DNA of 45,786 nt from Clostridium thailandense. Its GTDB lineage: Bacteria > Bacillota > Clostridia > Clostridiales > Clostridiaceae. Position numbers and translations under genes: made by a program. Under the pieces are notes generated by a model. It was not told the DNA's origin and did not search any database. It was given only the letters and a program-made list of their open reading frames with translations. Where the stretch lies: NCBI RefSeq assembly GCF_019207025.1, contig NZ_JAEEGC010000033.1, positions 1 through 45,786 on the forward strand. The letters are read 5' to 3'. Shown here piece by piece: positions 42,848-45,786 of the stretch (the stretch's first letter is position 1; each line of letters starts with the position of its first letter).

Positions 42848-44833
42848 TTAGTCCCATTTAATTAAGTTGGGATTTTCATCAAGTATAGACTTATATTGTT
42901 CTAAGATACCGTATTTTCCTTCTGGGTCTAGTTGCAAATACCTAGTATATTTAGATTCTCTTAGTTGAGGCGTTGACCATCCTAAATGTTTTAATCTAGT
43001 GTAACATACACAACCATTTAGATTGAATATATTTTCAGGAATTCTTCCACAATGAAGAGGCCTTTCACTCCAAATATAATTAAAATTTGGCTGATATCTT
43101 ATTAGAAATGGTCTATAGCATTTATGAGACTGCCAGTAGATATCCTCTCTATAATGGTTTTCATCCCACATATCGTATAGTCTAAAGGCATAATAGTCAA
43201 AATTAGGTTGATTCATTAATATTTTAATATTGTCAAGTATTTTATCTTCAAAAACTTCATCTGCATCCAAACTTAAGATCCAATCGGGCTTTGTATCTAT
43301 AGTCATTCTCCATAGTTGCTTTCTTAAAATAATCTCATTATTAAAACTATGCTCTTTATTTGAAACTATAGTTAATGGTATATCTTTTAGTATTTCTTTG
43401 CATATTTCAACAGTATTATCCTCACTAGCATCGTCTAAAATTACTGCATTATCTATATATTTAGCTGCATGCATTAAAACTCTTTGTAAAAAATTTTTAC
43501 TTTCATTTCTTACTAGCATTGAAAGGGTCAACTTGTTACCTTTTTCTTTATTTATCCTCTCTTTCTCTTCTAACAAATCTAAAAGTAAAAATCCAAAAAT
43601 CGGTTTGTTATTACTATTTTCAACTTCTATAGTATCTACAAACCATTCTTTATTACATTGCGTATTCAATACTAATTGACAGTAGTAATTTTTAGATAAA
43701 TTCTCTGTACTAACGTTACTATTTAGTTGAAACTTGCAGGTTGCTTTAATTTTTGAATCACCAATCATAAAGGTATCAATAGCAATATCTAATATATTTA
43801 TAGTACAAAGTAGTTTTTTCTCTAAAATATAATTTTTAATTATATTTTCATTTAGCTTAAAGATGTTTAAATATTGAGGAGACAGGTATTTAGTTTTCTC
43901 AATTGTACTAATATACCTGTAGTCATAGGAGTAAAAGTTTTTTAAAAATTCCTTAATAAAGACATTGATATCCAATTTAGACATATCAGCAGAAAACTTT
44001 TTATCCAATGAATTTAAATCGTTTTTACATTTATTTCTAAATTCCTTTACCCCCTTTATATCCTCTTTCCGATATATATGATAGGCAGGATAAGTAGTAT
44101 TAACATAAAGCTTTAAACCTAAAGCTGCTGCTCTTATACAAAAATGCCTATCTTCTCCCCAAAAATGTAAATTATAAATTTTATTAAAGTTAATACCTTT
44201 AGCTAGTGCTTTTTTGCTTATTAGTGTACAAGCTCCTAATCCTCCTACTTCATAAGTACCAGGTTTTTTTAATTGTTCTATAAAGTCTATATATCTTTTA
44301 TCAGATTCAGCTTGACTTAACACTTCAAAGCTTTTCTTAGGAACTAGTGAATATTCGTTATATAACCAAATTTGTGGTAATTCTACAGAATCATTTTTCC
44401 ACTTAGTCCAAAAAATTTCAGATATGATGTCTTTATTAAGACTAATTAAATGAATTAATGTTTTGGGATGCAATATTATATCGGAATCTATTAAAAATAG
44501 ATAATCATAGGATTTTTGTATACTATATTGTATAATTCTATTTTTATATTCTGCTATTTTCCATATCAAATTATCTTTCCAATAATGAGTATCTTCTGTT
44601 CGGATGTAATTATCTATTTTCTCACCTTGTTCGATAATTACTCTTTCATTGGATTCTTTAGAAAATTTGCAAAGAAGGTTGCTTGAATTAGTATCATCAT
44701 TATCATCTATAAAAAAATACTCTACTAAAACATTTTCTTTTATCAAATATTTTAGAGAACTTATAAAGTTATCTAATATCTCATATTCTTGTCGTATAGG
44801 GCTTCCAATCAGAACTCTTATATTCTTGTCCAT
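42848..44833 (-). CDS. Two-domain (tandem GT2) glycosyltransferase
   Basis: The 661-residue protein contains two GT-A domains. The first (about 1-265) has RVLIGSPIRQ, YFFIDDNDDTNSS, YLFLIDSDIILHPKTL with a DxD motif, GGLGACTLISKKAL and HFWGEDRHFCIRA. The second (about 438-661) has LTLSMLVRNESKNFLQRVL, AVILDDASEDNTVEIC and DWILSLDADEVFED. A linker of 170 residues has no recognised domain. Both catalytic aspartate motifs look intact, so it may add two sugars in sequence. ATG follows GAGGTG eight bases away. Its place between DUF4489 and collagen-like surface genes suggests a surface-protein glycosyltransferase; no sigma-K-like box was found before it. Confidence 0.85.
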   Translation of the reverse strand: MDKNIRVLIGSPIRQEYEILDNFISSLKYLIKENVLVEYFFIDDNDDTNSSNLLCKFSKESNERVIIEQGEKIDNYIRTEDTHYWKDNLIWKIAEYKNRIIQYSIQKSYDYLFLIDSDIILHPKTLIHLISLNKDIISEIFWTKWKNDSVELPQIWLYNEYSLVPKKSFEVLSQAESDKRYIDFIEQLKKPGTYEVGGLGACTLISKKALAKGINFNKIYNLHFWGEDRHFCIRAAALGLKLYVNTTYPAYHIYRKEDIKGVKEFRNKCKNDLNSLDKKFSADMSKLDINVFIKEFLKNFYSYDYRYISTIEKTKYLSPQYLNIFKLNENIIKNYILEKKLLCTINILDIAIDTFMIGDSKIKATCKFQLNSNVSTENLSKNYYCQLVLNTQCNKEWFVDTIEVENSNNKPIFGFLLLDLLEEKERINKEKGNKLTLSMLVRNESKNFLQRVLMHAAKYIDNAVILDDASEDNTVEICKEILKDIPLTIVSNKEHSFNNEIILRKQLWRMTIDTKPDWILSLDADEVFEDKILDNIKILMNQPNFDYYAFRLYDMWDENHYREDIYWQSHKCYRPFLIRYQPNFNYIWSERPLHCGRIPENIFNLNGCVCYTRLKHLGWSTPQLRESKYTRYLQLDPEGKYGILEQYKSILDENPNLIKWD

Positions 44834-44999
44834 TAGCTTTTCACCTCGTATAAAAAAATTTAATTCATTATCTAATTTATATTATTCATAATATAAATTT
44901 TTGTTTACTTATACAAAATTAAAATAGCTTCAAAGCTAAAATGATTAAAATATAGACTTAATATGAAATATTTGTTGTTGTAAGTGCAATTCTATTATA

Positions 45000-45027
45000 A
45001 ACACATATAGCATAACTGCATATACTA
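45000..45027 (+). promoter_or_regulatory. Sigma-K-like promoter of the collagen-like gene
   Basis: AACA (45000-45003), 15 bases, CATATACTA (45019-45027), the same layout as before 40999 and 42031. A second -10-like CATACTATA is at 45036 but lacks a matching -35. The rest of 44834-45115 is AT-rich, with a perfect 10-base inverted repeat (TTTATATTAT/ATAATATAAA) at about 44876-44899. Confidence 0.5.
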
Positions 45028-45115
45028 TAGTAATTCATACTATAGTTATTGACAGAGTGAACAATAAAAATAAATGAAATAAAGATAAAAGATAAAGTAA
45101 CAAGGAGATGGAATT

Positions 45116-45786
45116 ATGTCATTTGTACAAGTTAAGCCTACGGATGATGCATATATATCTAAGTTAAATGCTAATGTAAACTTTGGTAGTGCAGATGTTT
45201 TGTTTACAGGAAGGTTTGTTCAGCCTAACGATAGTTACAGAAGCCTATTAAAATTTAATTTAACTAATGCTATTCCTCCAGGAAGTAGTATATTAAATGC
45301 TTATTTAAAATTGTTTGTTTATAGAAAAGATTCCCCTGATTTAGTGTTATCGCCACAAACTGTTAATGTATTTACAAATCAAACCGACTTTTTTCAAAAT
45401 ACAGTTACTTGGAATAATGCACCTTTAATAGATCCAACAATTTATTCTGTGGATGTAACAGATGCGGATATTAATAATTTTATTAGTATTGATATAACAA
45501 ATCTAGTAGTTGACTGGATTAATGAAGTAAAACCTAACAATGGTATTACATTAGTTGGAATAGAAAATATAATTGACACTATCATAGGATATTTATCTGA
45601 AGAATGGATGGGACCAACACAAAGACCATTTTTAAATATAGAATATGATATAGTTTCACCTACAGGAACAACAGGAGCAACAGGAGCAACAGGAGCAACG
45701 GGAGATACCGGAGCAACAGGAGCAACAGGAGATACCGGAGCAACAGGAGCAACAGGAGATACCGGAGCAACAGGGGCTGACTTAGC
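45116..45786 (+). CDS. DNRLRE-domain collagen-like surface protein (BclA-like), 3' end outside window
   Basis: The gene runs off the window; 223 codons are present. Residues 1 to about 181 form a beta-jelly-roll DNRLRE-type (CBM96-like) domain: [71 protein letters not shown]. From residue 184 the chain becomes collagen-like Gly-X-Thr triplets (GATGATGDT). Threonines in such triplets are the usual O-glycosylation sites of BclA-type exosporium filaments. No signal peptide is seen, as for other spore filament proteins. AAGGAG is eight bases before ATG. A DNRLRE domain at the N-terminus, where BclA has a short anchor, is unusual. Confidence 0.85.
   Translation, partial: MSFVQVKPTDDAYISKLNANVNFGSADVLFTGRFVQPNDSYRSLLKFNLTNAIPPGSSILNAYLKLFVYRKDSPDLVLSPQTVNVFTNQTDFFQNTVTWNNAPLIDPTIYSVDVTDADINNFISIDITNLVVDWINEVKPNNGITLVGIENIIDTIIGYLSEEWMGPTQRPFLNIEYDIVSPTGTTGATGATGATGDTGATGATGDTGATGATGDTGATGADL
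45665..45786 (+). repeat. 27-bp tandem repeats encoding collagen-like triplets
   Basis: The nine-residue unit GATGATGDT repeats about three times, nearly perfectly, in DNA built from GGAGCAACA and GGAGATACC blocks, and continues to the window edge. Such arrays vary in length between strains. Confidence 0.9.

Noticed and set aside
43230..43679. 149-codon frame opposite the two-domain glycosyltransferase
   Set aside because: Antisense to a gene with intact GT-A motifs; composition is Ser/Leu-rich, as expected for the complement of Asn/Lys/Glu codons.
45660..45786. CRISPR-like short repeats
   Set aside because: The repeats have no unique spacers and encode Gly-X-Thr triplets in frame with an upstream domain.

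Overview
The window is low-GC Firmicute chromosome, most likely Clostridium sensu stricto. The evidence is AT-rich codon use with AGA as the main arginine codon, strong GGAGG ribosome-binding sites, T-box and lysine riboswitches, a spore DNA-binding protein (SASP), YtxC, and several spore-surface-type proteins. I cannot name the species from sequence alone.

Layout. (1) 1-2530, minus strand: a lysine-biosynthesis operon, asd-dapA, behind a lysine riboswitch. (2) 2663-6651: an orphan oligopeptide-binding lipoprotein, a minor SASP, a methyltransferase and the redox chaperone gene hslO. (3) 6670-7183: five tRNAs (Val, Asp, Phe, Gly, Cys) between a consensus promoter and a terminator. (4) 7198-20565: housekeeping core whose order recalls Bacillus subtilis: ytxC, thrS behind two tandem T-boxes, infC-rpmI-rplT with an attenuator leader and an AUU start, a KtrB/KtrA-type potassium system, a SpoU-family rRNA methyltransferase, pheST behind a Phe T-box, and zapA. 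(5) 20736-33602: a nucleotide-sugar and unusual-sugar locus. It encodes a UDP-xylose-synthase-like protein, UDP-glucose dehydrogenase, an RfbH-like 3-dehydratase, a pyruvate-aldolase-like HMGL protein, an SDR, a 3-dehydroquinate-synthase-like cyclase, a ThDP enzyme, a sugar epimerase/reductase, a three-part C-methyltransferase and RfbF. The stretch 24490-30751 uses CGN arginine codons much more than its neighbours and looks transferred. The locus also holds a decayed GT2 gene and an IS21 remnant. (6) 33850-45786: a probable spore-surface locus. It encodes two unusual glycosyltransferases, two paralogous beta-propeller/coiled-coil proteins, a YVTN propeller, a DUF3343 protein, a Cys-containing acidic protein, a DUF4489 Cys-rich protein, and the start of a DNRLRE-collagen-like (BclA-like) protein that runs off the window.

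How the parts may work together (inference): region 5 supplies activated, probably deoxy, branched or carbocyclic sugars, and the glycosyltransferases of region 6 put them on collagen-like or Cys-rich exosporium proteins. Three surface genes (40999, 42031, 45116) share a promoter pattern xACx-N15-CATAnnnTA that fits the mother-cell sporulation factor sigma-K. In one case the whole promoter-leader unit is tandemly duplicated. The most novel parts are the aldolase/cyclase/ThDP sugar cassette, the propeller/coiled-coil paralogs, and a multi-hairpin element between rplT and the potassium transporter.
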